NCBI GenBank assembly: GCA_026627065.1
Contig: JAPNUO010000007.1
Coordinates: 62,001-126,000, forward strand
DNA: 64,000 bases
From: Bacillota bacterium
GTDB lineage: Bacteria; Bacillota; Sulfobacillia; Sulfobacillales; Sulfobacillaceae
Direction: 5' to 3'
Both the position numbers and the translations under genes were made by a program. The notes beneath the pieces were generated by a model. The model saw nothing but the letters and a program-made list of their open reading frames with translations, made no database searches and was not told the DNA's origin. This document shows positions 15,398-24,538 of the stretch, piece after piece; the stretch's first letter is position 1, and every line of letters starts with the position of its first letter.

Positions 15398-17666
15398 GGG
15401 AGTCACCTCCTTGGGTTAAGAGCCGAAAGAGACGATTGGGCGTCACCGGCGCGTAATCCAGCGCAATCTTTCGGTCGCGGAAGGCATCTTCGATGGCGGA
15501 CAAGATCACCGCCTGCGAGGGGATAATGCCCGCTTCGCCGACTCCTTTATAGCCGGCAGGATTCCCGGGCGCCCGATAATCCCGGTGGTAAATGGCGATG
15601 TCCGGGCTTTCCGCCGAGCCGGGCAAGAGATAATCGAGAAAGGAGGTGGTGAGCGGCTGACCATCCTCGTTAAACAGCATTTCTTCCCAGAGGGCCGTGC
15701 CGAGGCCTTGAATCGTGCCTCCGATGACTTGCCCCCGCGCCAGCAGCGGATTCACCACCGTGCCAGTGTCGTGCACAATCAAGTAGCGGCGAATGCGGAG
15801 AGACAACGTCTTTTCGTCGATTTCCACCACCACTGCGTGAGCGCCAAACCCGTAGGTCGCCGTATTGGACGAGAAGTACTCTTCGGCCGTCAAAGGACCT
15901 TCGCCTTGGGAAGCCACCCGCTCTGCTACGGCTTTCCAGGAAATGGAGACCTGGGGCACGCCCTTGACAAAGAAGTGTCCTCGATCAAAGGCAATGTCTG
16001 CCGCGTGGGCTTCCAGAATCTCTGCTGCCCAAGGCTTGGCCGCTTCAATTAGCGCCTCTCCGGCCAGGCGCGTGGCGTTCCCGGCCATAATGATCGTGCG
16101 GCTTCCGAAGGTTCCGATGCCTCGGGCGATTTTGCCGGTGTCACCTTCCACCACAGAAACGGCTGACACGTCGAGGCCCAAGGTATCGGCCGCAATCTGG
16201 GCTAAGCTGGTGCGATGGCCTTGTCCTTGGTTCGTCGCTCCCGTGAACAGGGTGACCGTGCCGTCGTCGCCGAGCTCCAAGCGCGCGCCCTCGAAGCCGA
16301 AGCCGGCGGAAATTTCCACGTACGCGGAAAGCCCGAGGCCCAGCCGTACGCCGCGATGGCGGGCCGCCCGTTGTTCTTCGCGAAATGCGGGCAGATCGAC
16401 CAGCTCGAGCAAATCCTGAAACGCTTGCGGATAATTGCCGGAATCATACACCAAGTCGGGAATACCGGTCTGATAGGGGAAATCTTCGGGACGGACCAAG
16501 TTTTTAAGACGAATCTCGGCGCGGTCGAGACCCAATTGATCGGCGGCGCGGTCCAGCATGCGTTCAATCACGTAGTGGCCTTGGGGACGGCCGGCGCCGC
16601 GATAGGGGCCTTGGGGCACCTTGTTGGTGAGCACGGTGTACCCGTCGATGGCAAAATGGGGAATGCGATAGGGGCCGATCAGGTTTCGCGCGGTATTGCG
16701 CGACACCATGATGCCGCCGCCCGGAAAGGCGCCATTGTCTTGGTAATAGGTGTCGACAAAGGCCACAATGGTACCGTCGTGTTTCACACCCAGCTCGACA
16801 TGGTGCGTCTGTTCGCGCTCTTGATATGTACTGAGGAATTCTTCGAAGCGATCGCCGACCCACTTGACCGGATGTTGAAACCGGCGGGCGAAATAGCTGA
16901 CCAGGACCTCCTCCGAGTAGGTGCCGTTCTTGACGCCAAATCCGCCGCCGACGTCGGGGGCAATGACGCGAACGCGGTCGCGGGGGATGCCGAGGAAGTC
17001 GGCAATGCGCTCTTGAGCCCGATGCACCGACTGGGTGGCGTGATAGACCGTCAAAAGATCGGAGGATGGGTCGTAGGCGGCGACGAGGCCGCGGGGCTCC
17101 ATGGGTTGGGCAGTCACCCGCCCCATGCGCAAAGTGGCACGGATGACGACGTCTGCCTGGCTTAAAGCCTCCTTGCCCTGGCCGCCGGCATAGGAGACGT
17201 GGTCGACCACGTTGCTTTCCAGCGAAGGATGCAAAACCGCTCGCGGGGCCAGGGCTTCCTCCACGTTGGTGACGCTGGGCAGCGGCTGGTAGTCAATGGA
17301 TACCAGATCCCGGGCGTCTTCCGCAATATAGCGGTTGTCGGCCAAGATGGCCACCACCGGCTGCCCTACGTAAAAGACGCGCTCAAATGCCAATGCCGGC
17401 GGGGCAATGGGCGCCATCCCGGGAAGCGCTTGACGCAGCATTTCGTCATCTTGAGCGGTGATGACGTGATGTACGCCGGACAGTTGCCGGGCCCGGCTGA
17501 CATCAATGGAGCGGATGATGGCGTGCGCGTGGGGAGACCGCACCAGCACCATCGTCCACTGCTGGGGGAATTGGATATCGCTCACATAGCGACCGCGGCC
17601 CTGAATTAAGGGGCGGTCTTCCAGGCGGGGGACCGCCTGTCCTACCCATGAAGCTACCTCAGCCAT
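15378..17666 (-). CDS. molybdenum hydroxylase large subunit, form II CoxL-like
   Basis: The 762-residue catalytic subunit binds the molybdopterin cytosine dinucleotide cofactor. The active-site loop reads GPYRGAGRPQG. Form I CO dehydrogenases have AYXCSFR with the copper-binding cysteine, while AYRGAGR marks form II. The catalytic glutamate is present in GVGEAG near the C-terminus. So it is an aerobic hydroxylase of uncertain substrate (aldehyde, purine or another heterocycle); CO oxidation is doubtful. ATG 17666 has AGGAGGTG upstream. It heads the L-M-S operon. No maturation genes (coxD/E/F) are visible nearby. Confidence 0.9.
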   Translation of the reverse strand: MAEVASWVGQAVPRLEDRPLIQGRGRYVSDIQFPQQWTMVLVRSPHAHAIIRSIDVSRARQLSGVHHVITAQDDEMLRQALPGMAPIAPPALAFERVFYVGQPVVAILADNRYIAEDARDLVSIDYQPLPSVTNVEEALAPRAVLHPSLESNVVDHVSYAGGQGKEALSQADVVIRATLRMGRVTAQPMEPRGLVAAYDPSSDLLTVYHATQSVHRAQERIADFLGIPRDRVRVIAPDVGGGFGVKNGTYSEEVLVSYFARRFQHPVKWVGDRFEEFLSTYQEREQTHHVELGVKHDGTIVAFVDTYYQDNGAFPGGGIMVSRNTARNLIGPYRIPHFAIDGYTVLTNKVPQGPYRGAGRPQGHYVIERMLDRAADQLGLDRAEIRLKNLVRPEDFPYQTGIPDLVYDSGNYPQAFQDLLELVDLPAFREEQRAARHRGVRLGLGLSAYVEISAGFGFEGARLELGDDGTVTLFTGATNQGQGHRTSLAQIAADTLGLDVSAVSVVEGDTGKIARGIGTFGSRTIIMAGNATRLAGEALIEAAKPWAAEILEAHAADIAFDRGHFFVKGVPQVSISWKAVAERVASQGEGPLTAEEYFSSNTATYGFGAHAVVVEIDEKTLSLRIRRYLIVHDTGTVVNPLLARGQVIGGTIQGLGTALWEEMLFNEDGQPLTTSFLDYLLPGSAESPDIAIYHRDYRAPGNPAGYKGVGEAGIIPSQAVILSAIEDAFRDRKIALDYAPVTPNRLFRLLTQGGDSHETAGL

Positions 17667-17787
17667 GGGGCACCTCCTGATGGTTTGGAAAAACTGTCCC
17701 GTGAGACCCCTGCATATTCTTCTCCTTGCCAGCATACCACGGAAAAAAGCGTGCGGAAACGTCGCCGCCGCTCGGCCGGGCCTTTGG

Positions 17788-17816
17788 TTGGCGTGCTAGA
17801 TTGGACAGAGTATAAT
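17788..17816 (+). promoter_or_regulatory. sigma-A promoter for the DUF4012 gene
   Basis: TTGGCG (17788-17793), a 17-base spacer and a perfect TATAAT (17811-17816) lie 54 bases before the chosen start codon. Confidence 0.8.
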
Positions 17817-17870
17817 CGTCAACTGTACAGAAGGTATCGAGGTCGCTCTAAAGACGAAAAGGAGAGAGGC

Positions 17871-19742
17871 ATGTCGCGGCGTAAGAACAATCCCAAGCGG
17901 CGACGCCGCATCCGGTTTCGGTGGTGGCGCGTCATTGTATTGCTGGTTGTGATCTTCGTGGTATTGCCACTGGCCGGAATGGGATGGGGGGCCTTCCGCG
18001 CTGAAGCCACGGTGCGCGCTCTCAGGCGCGAGTTTCACGCGCGAAACTTTGTCGCCGCCTCAGCGTCTATTCAACAACTGGGCAATACCATGGGCATGAT
18101 TCGGGACAGCGCCGTCCTGTTAGGGTGGCTCGACGCGGTGCCCTATGTTCGCGGTGTCTATCTCAACGTGATGGACCTTCTGACCGCTGCTTATGACGAA
18201 CTGCATGCGGTGGGACAAGTCCTGCCTCCGGTGATGGAAGCCATCGACGGATCGCACGGGCATAGTGCGTCGCCCAGTCAGGTTCGTGCGGCGGTGCGAA
18301 CCGCGGGGCTGACCATGAGCCGGCTGGAGCCGGAGCTCTTAAAAGCCAACCGCATTCTTCAGCGCATGAACGCCAACCGCATGCCGGGCTTTCTACAAAA
18401 CCGGGGGCTGGATATTGCCGCCATCAAGTCGGCAAGCAGCCTCTTTGTCCGCTTTTTGCCGACGATGACGGGGCCGCACCCCATTCTTGCCAGCATTTTG
18501 GGCATGCCTAACCCAGTGCGTTACTTTATGATCTTTCAAAACAGCGGAGAGCTCCGGGCGACCGGCGGCTTTATGACGGCTTATGCGTACTTGCCCTTGC
18601 ATAACGCGAAAATTGGACACATCACGTCGCAAAACCTGGAAATGCTCGACGAGCAAGTCACCTATAAGCCCACGCCGCCCATGATTATCGGGTTGTATCT
18701 GCCCGTCACCTATTGGCATCTGCGCGACGCCAACAGTGCCGTGGCGGGAACCGGAGCCGGCATGCCGGATGTGCCGGAGGCTGTGCATAACATTTACCAG
18801 TTTTACGACTCCATTCCCGATGCTCCGCCGGTCAATGGCGTCATCTTTGTCGATACCTGGTTTGTCGATGCGTTGATTGGCGACGTAGGGGGCCTCAACG
18901 TTCCCACCTTGCGCGGCAAGGTGGTGCATCTGACCGAGCAGAACGCGAACTACGAAATGGAGTACATGTCCGAAGGCGAAGCCTTGCCGACCAACTTGCG
19001 CAAGCTCTTTATCGGCACCATGATGAAAGAGTTGATGCACGACGTCTTTCACGGCCACACCTCGGAATTGATTAAGGTGGCTGGCACGATTGGACAGGCG
19101 CTCGATCACGAAAACATCATGCTGTATTTTAACAATCCCCAGGCCGAACAGTTTGTGGTTAGGCAGAATTGGGGCGGCGTGATCCCTTCCCGCGTCAACG
19201 GGGATTTTGTGGAGGTCATTGACGAGAATCTCTTGGGGCACAAGGACAATTACTGGATGCACGAGTGGTATGACGTGAACATTACCAGCGAGAAGGGCGG
19301 CAACTTGGAGACCGTGACGATTCATTGGCTCGACCCGGCCTTGGTCCAGCAGGTGCCTCCGTACCTCACCGTGCCGTATCAAACCTGGGTCACCGTGTTT
19401 GCCCCGCCAGGATCGTCGCTGGTGTCAATGACCGGTACGGCCAGCGGGGGGGATAACGAGCCGCCGATGGGGATCGACAGCTACGTGCAGGAAACCTACG
19501 ATCCGGTCTTGAACAAAGAGGAATACGGCGCCCATTTAAGCTTGCCGGGGCGCATGACCAGCTCCCAGCCCCCGGCGACAGCGACAGTGGTGGTGAAGTT
19601 CTGGCTGCCTGCCAGCGTCAACATTCATCGCATTTTGTTGCAAAAGCAGCCGGGGATGCGCACCGAATCGGTGACCGTGACCGTCAACGGGGTGACGCGG
19701 CATATTGAACTCTCGTCGCGCACCTGGCTCACGTTTGCGTAA
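17871..19742 (+). CDS. DUF4012 membrane-anchored extracellular protein
   Basis: ATG 17871 follows AAAGGAGAGAGG and starts a 623-residue protein. The N-terminus is very basic (SRRKNNPKRRRRIRFRWW), followed by one membrane helix (VIVLLVVIFVVLPLAGMGWG). The rest is a large outer domain containing the DUF4012 signature (NPVRYFMIFQNSGELRATGG, then FMTAYAYL, and VIFVDTWFVDALIGDVGGL). DUF4012 proteins are widespread in Gram-positives and often lie near capsule or polysaccharide genes; their activity is unknown. A strong promoter stands directly upstream, and the gene is divergent from the molybdenum hydroxylase operon. Confidence 0.85.
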   Translation: MSRRKNNPKRRRRIRFRWWRVIVLLVVIFVVLPLAGMGWGAFRAEATVRALRREFHARNFVAASASIQQLGNTMGMIRDSAVLLGWLDAVPYVRGVYLNVMDLLTAAYDELHAVGQVLPPVMEAIDGSHGHSASPSQVRAAVRTAGLTMSRLEPELLKANRILQRMNANRMPGFLQNRGLDIAAIKSASSLFVRFLPTMTGPHPILASILGMPNPVRYFMIFQNSGELRATGGFMTAYAYLPLHNAKIGHITSQNLEMLDEQVTYKPTPPMIIGLYLPVTYWHLRDANSAVAGTGAGMPDVPEAVHNIYQFYDSIPDAPPVNGVIFVDTWFVDALIGDVGGLNVPTLRGKVVHLTEQNANYEMEYMSEGEALPTNLRKLFIGTMMKELMHDVFHGHTSELIKVAGTIGQALDHENIMLYFNNPQAEQFVVRQNWGGVIPSRVNGDFVEVIDENLLGHKDNYWMHEWYDVNITSEKGGNLETVTIHWLDPALVQQVPPYLTVPYQTWVTVFAPPGSSLVSMTGTASGGDNEPPMGIDSYVQETYDPVLNKEEYGAHLSLPGRMTSSQPPATATVVVKFWLPASVNIHRILLQKQPGMRTESVTVTVNGVTRHIELSSRTWLTFA

Positions 19743-19819
19743 TTTGTCGCGCCCCGTCACCGAGTGGATGACGCACCTTCCGCCTCCCTGCGTCATAGAG
19801 TGGCCAGGGGGGATGTGGG

Positions 19820-20443
19820 ATGAAGATTATGCGTCTCAGCGAAGGAGATCGCTGCGTGGATTTCAGCAGCACTGGCCATGCGCTGGAGTGGTATTACCGC
19901 GTGAAGGCGTCCGGACTCGTGGCCGTGATTTTAGACGGAGCGAGCGCGGGCGTGGAATTTGACGTAGAACGGGCGCTCAGCGCTGGACTTGGCGTCATGC
20001 TGTTCCAAGGGTATTATCCCCCGGCTTGGCGTGCCATCGAAAGTGCTGAAGAGCGCGCCCGCGCCTTGGTTGATCTGGCGCGGGCGTTGCAATTTCCCGC
20101 AGCTGACGAAGGGCCCACATTGTGGCTCGACTTGGAGGACACCGGGCCTGTGGACGCCGGCGACATCTTTCGTTGGTGCACTCTGTGGAGCCAAGTGGTG
20201 CGGGACGCGGGGTACAGCGCGGGCCTTTATGTCGGAGCCGGCCAGCCCTTGAGCAGCGACCAGCTCTGGAATATCGTGCCCATCAGCCATTACTGGCGGT
20301 CCGCCAGTCAGGTGCCCGATGTTGCCGTCCGGGGATACCAAGTGATCCAAGAGGCCGTCAATCAGGTAATCGACGGCGTCTGGGTCGACTACGATCGCGT
20401 CACCGTGGATCGCCTAGGCGGCGTGCCCGTGGCGCTAGCCTGA
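19820..20443 (+). CDS. DUF1906 (glycoside hydrolase-like, Rv2525c type) protein
   Basis: The 207-residue protein looks like a TIM-barrel of the DUF1906/Rv2525c group related to GH25 lysozymes: SEGDRCVDFSSTGHALEWYY, GLGVMLFQGYYPPAW, TLWLDLEDTGPVDAGDIF, AGYSAGLYVGAGQPL and the terminal GVWVDYDRVTVDRLGG. The acidic pair in DLEDTG is where GH25 enzymes hold catalytic residues. There is no signal peptide. It lies 77 bases after the DUF4012 gene, so the two may be transcribed together and act on cell-wall material, which is inference. Confidence 0.75.
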   Translation: MKIMRLSEGDRCVDFSSTGHALEWYYRVKASGLVAVILDGASAGVEFDVERALSAGLGVMLFQGYYPPAWRAIESAEERARALVDLARALQFPAADEGPTLWLDLEDTGPVDAGDIFRWCTLWSQVVRDAGYSAGLYVGAGQPLSSDQLWNIVPISHYWRSASQVPDVAVRGYQVIQEAVNQVIDGVWVDYDRVTVDRLGGVPVALA

Positions 20444-20867
20444 CGACAGGGCCATACTCGTTTGTCTCGACCGCATCCCGTTCAGGGAAGGGTACTCCAA
20501 GGCGGGGCGCGCCGGCTGTTCACGGGATAGGGACGATCGTCTACCGCATCGCAAGCGTCGCCGACAGCGGCCAACGACCGGAATGGGGATGCCTTTTCGT
20601 GGTCCTGGGTTGCCGACTGGGGCGGGAGGTGATCGGCACACTCTTGGGCATCTGGTGACCGAAACCCCTGTGGCGCCGGCTCCGCGCTTTGGTTCTGGGA
20701 TAAGCCGTCGGGGAGGGCGGCCCGTTTTCCAGCCGCCCCGTGCGAGAGAGAATCCCTGCTCGTGAGGGATCAGAAGAGCGTCAAACAATTGACGGTCAAG
20801 AGCAACATGTCCGCGCCATCTTCCTGCGCAGCCCCTCCGTCGGATCGGCTGGGGGAATAACTTACCG
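20444..20867 (+). other. gene-free stretch, possible remnant of an IS end
   Basis: No credible ORF is found. A strong hairpin lies at about 20717-20742 (GGGCGGC and GCCGCCC arms). A smaller ATCCCT/AGGGAT hairpin at about 20751-20769 is followed by GTCAA, the arrangement seen at right ends of IS200/IS605 elements. This is weak evidence. Confidence 0.3.
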
Positions 20868-21797
20868 TCAGGGTGCGCAAGGATCCGATGGCGGAAGTGT
20901 GCGCCGTAGATAAGCATAGACATGCTGCTCAATGGTGTGACGCATCTCAGGCCATGACCACGGACGAAACAAACGGGGATCGGGTTCTTGCTCGGCGTCG
21001 TCAAAATACACCAGGCTGCGCAAGAGGTGTGCCCGATTGAGTTGCGGTGCCTGCGCCGCCACGGCCTCAAGGATATCCGCCAGCGACCATCCACTTTGTA
21101 ACAGGGCATAGAGGTCGATAAAATCCTTCCGGGCGCCCCGATTAGCGATGGCATTGCATTTGAGGACCGCCAATGTGGCTTGGGACGCGAGGGGAATTTC
21201 TTGAAAAGTCGGCCCCGAATCAATTCTCACGCCCGGTTGCCACAGGTATGAGACCTTAACCCCCTGGATCCGCCAATGCACACTATAGCGACTGCGATCG
21301 AGTATTTCCGCATCGGGATCGAGGGCATGAATGCGTTGGACGATCGGGGCAGGATCCTGGGCGTCCATGGTCATGAAATCGAGATCATCCGACTGCCGAT
21401 GGCCCAGCATCAACGCGAGGGCCGTGCCTCCGCCTAGGACGTAACCGGGGGGACACAGTCCCCCCCCAAAACGTTCCCACAGGAGTGCTGTCGCGGGAAG
21501 TAAGGTTTGGGGATACATCGGTGGATTCTCCTCGTCAACGAGAAAATAGGCTTGCCAAAACCGACGGAGATGCTCGGGCAATCCCCGATGCCCGACCGCT
21601 TCCTGAATCGTGGCCGACCCGTAAAGGCGGAATAAGGCCTGCCAGTCCTCCCACGATCCGAACTGGAGAATGCGGTGGACGATCCACACCCGATGGCGTT
21701 CGGGATCTAATGTGTCCGGATTCACATCCCAAAAAGCCGCGGACGCTTGGATGTGATGCCAATCGGCGGAGTCCGGGCTAAACGGGAGGAGACGCAT
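20868..21797 (-). CDS. AbiEii/AbiGii-type nucleotidyltransferase fused to an N-terminal DUF6922-like domain
   Basis: The 309-residue protein (ATG 21797, AAAGAAGG upstream) has the toxin-family nucleotidyltransferase motif GGGTALALMLGHRQSDDLDF at residues 122-141. Downstream are DRSRYSVHWRIQGVKVSYLW and RKDFIDLYALLQSGWSL, as in AbiEii. Residues about 20-85 (FWDVNPDTLDPERHRVWIV, then LQFGSWEDWQALFRLYG) resemble the small DUF6922 protein that is usually a separate upstream gene and probable antitoxin. Here the two seem to be one polypeptide. It may be a self-restrained toxin or a domesticated enzyme. No partner antitoxin gene is adjacent. Confidence 0.75.
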   Translation of the reverse strand: MRLLPFSPDSADWHHIQASAAFWDVNPDTLDPERHRVWIVHRILQFGSWEDWQALFRLYGSATIQEAVGHRGLPEHLRRFWQAYFLVDEENPPMYPQTLLPATALLWERFGGGLCPPGYVLGGGTALALMLGHRQSDDLDFMTMDAQDPAPIVQRIHALDPDAEILDRSRYSVHWRIQGVKVSYLWQPGVRIDSGPTFQEIPLASQATLAVLKCNAIANRGARKDFIDLYALLQSGWSLADILEAVAAQAPQLNRAHLLRSLVYFDDAEQEPDPRLFRPWSWPEMRHTIEQHVYAYLRRTLPPSDPCAP

Positions 21798-22330
21798 CGG
21801 ACAACCTTCTTTCCATGAGGCTCTTACTGTCAGCATACCCAATGATTTAACGATAGACCATGGCTATGAGCGATTGGCCGACAAAATAGACGGTCACAGA
21901 ACAGCCTGGGCACCCTTATACCGCAAGCATGCGGCTGGCGGCGTGATACGCATGGTATTACCATACCTCTATGGCCGGTGCTGATTGGCCTCTTCACCGC
22001 CGCGCACGGGAGTGTCCAGCCGGGGTCTTCCTTGCGACGCGGAATGGCGACTCGTCTGTGTGAACACCGCAAAGTTTCAACAGCATAACCGACCCCAATA
22101 GGCAGATTCGCGCCGTGCTGGTTCGCGGATCGACCCGGTTCCTCTCTAACTTCTTAGACGGCTTCCTGTCTTTCGAGGCACGCTATCTGGGAGAGCCATC
22201 CCATAAGTCGAGCCCCTTCTCCCGTGGAGGTTTCAATCCCGGGTTGCCCGTCCTCGGACAAGGATGGGGCGGGTCGCGCAGAGGTTTTTAGCCATGGGGA
22301 GGTTTAGACGCACCTCACCAAAAATTTGGC
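21798..22330 (+). other. gene-free stretch before the methionine operon
   Basis: No ORF with a believable ribosome site or protein pattern was found on either strand. A single GTTTCAATCCC-like word at 22229-22240 recalls some CRISPR repeats, but there is only one copy. Confidence 0.5.
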
Positions 22331-22359
22331 TTGATTACGAAGCCCAGCCATGGTATGTT
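22331..22359 (+). promoter_or_regulatory. sigma-A promoter of the methionine operon
   Basis: TTGATT (22331-22336), a 17-base spacer and TATGTT (22354-22359) lie just before the SAM riboswitch. Confidence 0.7.
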
Positions 22360-22381
22360 CCTTTTGAACTGAATAGTTTCC

Positions 22382-22485
22382 CTTATCCAGAGTGGCGGAG
22401 GGACAGGCCCAATGAAACCCGGCAACCCTTAAGATGTGGGAAGGGTGCCAATTCCTGAAGAACCTAGGGTTCTTGAAGATGAGGA
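22382..22485 (+). promoter_or_regulatory. SAM-I (S-box) riboswitch
   Basis: The consensus appears in order: CTTATCCAGAGTGGCGGAGG, GACAGGCCCAATGAAACCCG, GCAACCCTT, GGGTGCCAATTCC and GAAGATGAGGA. The first and last segments pair as P1. High S-adenosylmethionine stabilises P1 and lets the downstream terminator form, shutting off the methionine genes that follow. Confidence 0.95.
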
Positions 22486-22499
22486 GAGTTAAGCGCGCT

Positions 22500-22522
22500 G
22501 CTGCCTCGTCGGCAGCTTTTTT
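22500..22522 (+). terminator. SAM-I riboswitch terminator
   Basis: The hairpin GCTGCC-TCGTC-GGCAGC is followed by TTTTTT. It lies 14 bases after the aptamer and 36 bases before the first start codon. Confidence 0.9.
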
Positions 22523-22558
22523 GATTGTCGCGCCAGTTGAGAATAAGGAGACACGCCG

Positions 22559-23551
22559 TTGAAAACCTGTCTTGTGGGATCCTATCCCAAGATTCCCGCT
22601 GGTCCCGGGGCGAGTGTGCGCTCCGCGATTCAGCGCTTTGAGTCCGGGCAAATCAGCCCGAGAGCTTTACACGAGACCTACCGCGAGGTGACGCAACGGG
22701 TTTTGACCGTAGCTCATTCCCATGGCGTAGATCTGACCACTGATGGCCAGATTCGATGGAACGACCTGATGGATCCCTTGACGCGCGATGTGGACAACTT
22801 CCGAGCTGCCGGGCTCTTACGCCTGTTTGACAATAATTTTTATTATCGTCATCCGGTGATTACCGGCCGCCTCCAGTTTCAAGGCGGCACGCTGGCGTTT
22901 TGGGCGCGGGAAGCGACAGCGCTGACTTCGGTGCCGGTAATGGTGGCCTTGCCGGGACCCTTCACCGTGGTCGCTTTGTCAGAGGACCAAAGTTATCACG
23001 ACAACGCGCGGCTTTTGGCGGATGTTGTGGAAGTGCTGCGGCTGGAGGCAGAATCCTTGGCAGGCACAGGCGTGGTTGAGGTTCAATGGGACGAACCTGC
23101 TCTGGCGACCGCGAGCATTGCTCCATCGCTCAGTGAGGTCACCTCCGTCTACCGGGAGTTGACGGAAGCGGCTCCGCTTCCCATGAGCGTGGCCCTCTAC
23201 TGGGGCCGTTCCAGTCCGTGGATGTCGGCCTTTCAGTCCCTCTCCCTGGCTCGTCTCTCCCTTGACCTGGTCCACGAACCCACTTTGGCGGATCGCCTGG
23301 CGCAGGACGGGTGGCCCTGTCCCGTTGGGCTCGGGGTGTTGAACGCCCGGGAAGTGCGGCTGGAATCCGTCGAGGACATCCAGCGGCTGGTGGAGCCGGT
23401 GCTGGGGCGGTTGGGCGCCGACGTCTGGATTCACCCCAATTCGGGGCTGGAGCTGTTGCCTCCGGACCGCGCTGAGGCCAAGGTGGCTTTGCTGGGGCGC
23501 TTGAAAGCCGCCCTGGGCGGGCCGGGATCACTCGAGAGAGGCGGGAACTAG
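22559..23551 (+). CDS. MetE-like protein without zinc ligands
   Basis: The 330-residue barrel protein has the MetE/core-MetE fold signature (VGSYPKIP at the N-terminus, VALPGPFTV, VEVQWDEPAL). The zinc-binding positions of active methionine synthases are gone. Where the downstream paralogue has SHICYGR, this one has VALYWGR (Ala212, Tyr214). The zinc Glu region reads LSLDLVHE, and the final Cys is Ser295 in HPNSGLEL. It starts at TTG with AAGGAG upstream. It is first in the SAM-riboswitch operon and ends 3 bases before the zinc-bearing paralogue. It may stand in for the non-catalytic N-terminal half of full-length MetE, as a folate-binding or scaffolding partner. That is inference. Confidence 0.8.
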   Translation: MKTCLVGSYPKIPAGPGASVRSAIQRFESGQISPRALHETYREVTQRVLTVAHSHGVDLTTDGQIRWNDLMDPLTRDVDNFRAAGLLRLFDNNFYYRHPVITGRLQFQGGTLAFWAREATALTSVPVMVALPGPFTVVALSEDQSYHDNARLLADVVEVLRLEAESLAGTGVVEVQWDEPALATASIAPSLSEVTSVYRELTEAAPLPMSVALYWGRSSPWMSAFQSLSLARLSLDLVHEPTLADRLAQDGWPCPVGLGVLNAREVRLESVEDIQRLVEPVLGRLGADVWIHPNSGLELLPPDRAEAKVALLGRLKAALGGPGSLERGGN

Positions 23552-23554
23552 AGG

Positions 23555-24538
23555 ATGCTGCACAAAACATTGCGCACCACCAGCGTGGGAAGTTTTCCCA
23601 AACCCGAAGCCCTGCAGCGGATGCGCGTCCGATACCGCCGGGGCGAAGTGTCGCTCGAGGCGTTGAAGGCAGCAGAGCGGGACGCGACGGAGCAGGTGAT
23701 TCGCCTGCAGGAGCGGCTGGGCTATGACGTTTTGGTGCATGGGGAAATGGAACGCGGCGATATGGTGGCCTATTTTGCCGAGCATTGGCAAGGGTTTAGC
23801 GAGTCTTTGCCTGTGCGTTCCTATGGCAACCGATACTATCGGAAGCCCATCGTGGAAGGGCCGGTGGCCGGCAATCCGGGGCTGACGGTGGAGCTGTGGC
23901 GAGTCGCACAATCGTTGACGGAGCAACCGGTGAAGGGCATGCTGACCGGCCCGTACACGATATGCGACTGGTCGTTCAACGTGTATTATCCGGATCGTCG
24001 CTCACTGGTGCTTGACTTGGCACGGGTCGTGCATGAAGAGGCCAAGGCGCTCGAAGCAGCCGGCGCCCAATTTATCCAGATTGACGAGCCGGCGATTTCG
24101 ACCCGACCGGAAGAGATTGACCTGGCGATTGAGGCTATGGGCATTGTCACGGAGGGACTTCAGGCGCATACGATTAGTCACATCTGCTATGGCCGTTTTG
24201 ACCTTATCTATCCCGCCTTGCTCGACCTTCCGGTCACCCAGCTCGATCTGGAGGCGGCCAATGGCCATTTTGCCCTGTTGGACCTTTTGTCGCAATATCC
24301 GTGGCCCAGCGGGAAGGAGCTGGCCTTAGGGGTCGTCGACGTGCATTCTCACCGCGTGGAATCGGTGGACGAGGTGAAGGCAGGGATTCGCCGCGCGCTG
24401 GAATTTATTCCCCCTGAGCGCCTTTATGTGGATCCTGACTGCGGCCTAAAGACCCGCACCTGGGAAGAGGCAGAAGCGAAGTTGGCCGTGATTGCCGAAG
24501 CGGTTCAGCAGATCCGCGACGAAGAGGGATTGTTGTGA
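23555..24538 (+). CDS. core-MetE-type cobalamin-independent methionine synthase domain
   Basis: The 327-residue protein corresponds to the catalytic half of MetE (about 750 residues in the standard enzyme). It begins RTTSVGSFPKPEALQ and has the substrate motif QIDEPAISTRPEE. The zinc ligands are intact: His209 and Cys211 in SHICYGR, Glu233 in LDLEAANG, Cys296 in DPDCGLKTR. It should transfer a methyl group to homocysteine. Stand-alone core-MetE proteins use methyl donors other than free methyl-folate in several organisms, so the donor here is uncertain. ATG 23555 is preceded by AGAGG. It overlaps the next gene by four bases (GTGA). Confidence 0.85.
   Translation: MLHKTLRTTSVGSFPKPEALQRMRVRYRRGEVSLEALKAAERDATEQVIRLQERLGYDVLVHGEMERGDMVAYFAEHWQGFSESLPVRSYGNRYYRKPIVEGPVAGNPGLTVELWRVAQSLTEQPVKGMLTGPYTICDWSFNVYYPDRRSLVLDLARVVHEEAKALEAAGAQFIQIDEPAISTRPEEIDLAIEAMGIVTEGLQAHTISHICYGRFDLIYPALLDLPVTQLDLEAANGHFALLDLLSQYPWPSGKELALGVVDVHSHRVESVDEVKAGIRRALEFIPPERLYVDPDCGLKTRTWEEAEAKLAVIAEAVQQIRDEEGLL

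Noticed and set aside
14019..17666. Annotation as carbon monoxide dehydrogenase
   Set aside because: The active-site loop is of form II (RGAGR) and lacks the AYXCSFR copper site of true CO dehydrogenases.
18393..19382. 329-codon antisense frame inside the DUF4012 gene
   Set aside because: The composition (many His, Gln, Arg) is that of a codon shadow, and the plus-strand gene has a strong promoter and domain match.
22221..22250. GTTTCAATCCC-like word resembling a CRISPR repeat
   Set aside because: There is a single copy with no second repeat or spacer pattern within several hundred bases.
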